From: Peronospora farinosa
Lineage: Eukaryota; Oomycota; Peronosporomycetes; Peronosporales; Peronosporaceae
DNA length: 64,000 bases
Direction of reading: 5' to 3'
Assembly (NCBI GenBank): GCA_947646735.1
Contig: CANTFK010000705.1
Coordinates: 1-64,000 of the forward strand
Shown: one piece after another, positions 63,995 to 64,000 of the stretch
Layout of the letters: each line of letters starts with the position of its first letter
How positions within the stretch are numbered: the stretch's first letter is position 1
Program-made: the position numbers and the translations under genes
The notes under the pieces: model-generated
Told to the model about the DNA's origin: nothing
The model's database searches: none
Seen by the model: only the letters and a program-made list of their open reading frames with translations

Positions 63995-64000
63995 GGTACA

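Overview
The window looks like part of an oomycete genome, probably a Peronosporales plant pathogen. I infer this from compact, mostly intronless protein genes of oomycete type (a membrane-anchored TKL-like pseudokinase, a multi-domain AGC kinase, a SMYD methyltransferase, a BED/hAT-derived protein) embedded in dense Ty3/gypsy and Ty1/copia LTR retrotransposons. Nothing looks bacterial. No complete tRNA, rRNA or CRISPR was seen.

Layout. 0-4 kb: a frameshifted M13 (neprilysin-like) peptidase pseudogene and a probable relic of a DHHC acyltransferase end. 4-12.2 kb: a jumble of gypsy pieces built around a near-identical 1.4 kb inverted duplication (4883-6290 and 9246-10654), with a 5' fragment of another gypsy (LTR 6290-6605) and two inverted copies of a third LTR type between and beside the arms. 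12.2-24.9 kb: a copia element (LTRs 12216-12544 and 24587-24916) whose pol is split by a reverse-oriented gypsy, here called A1 (14917-22413). 24.9-27.3 kb: hairpin-rich non-coding DNA.

27.3-43.5 kb is the gene island: a repeat-bearing hypothetical protein (-), a decayed membrane protein (-), a LINE relic (-), a transmembrane pseudokinase (+), a SMYD-type methyltransferase (-), an Arb2-like/zinc-finger/AGC-kinase fusion (+) and a BED/hAT-derived protein (-). 44.5-45.3 kb holds an array of short GC-rich hairpins.

45.8-64 kb is a second nest. Gypsy A3 (5' LTR 45791-46154) carries a solo LTR (46803-47144, target duplication GCTGC). It is split by the younger full-length gypsy A2 (48875-56338, target duplication GCCTC, nearly identical LTRs). 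A reverse-oriented gypsy of another lineage, B (56431-62265 plus a long minisatellite-bearing LTR), abuts A3. A further gypsy RT fragment runs off the right end.

The most interesting observation is that the diverged gypsies A1 and A2 both carry, between pol and the 3' LTR, a long open frame on the strand opposite gag-pol. It has a conserved Trp-rich helical N-domain (core ALQRSWCAFI-x-RWN), an Arg/Ser-rich middle and an Ala/Glu-rich coiled coil. It looks like an additional antisense gene of this retrotransposon lineage. All similarity statements come from reading translations by eye; no searches were run.
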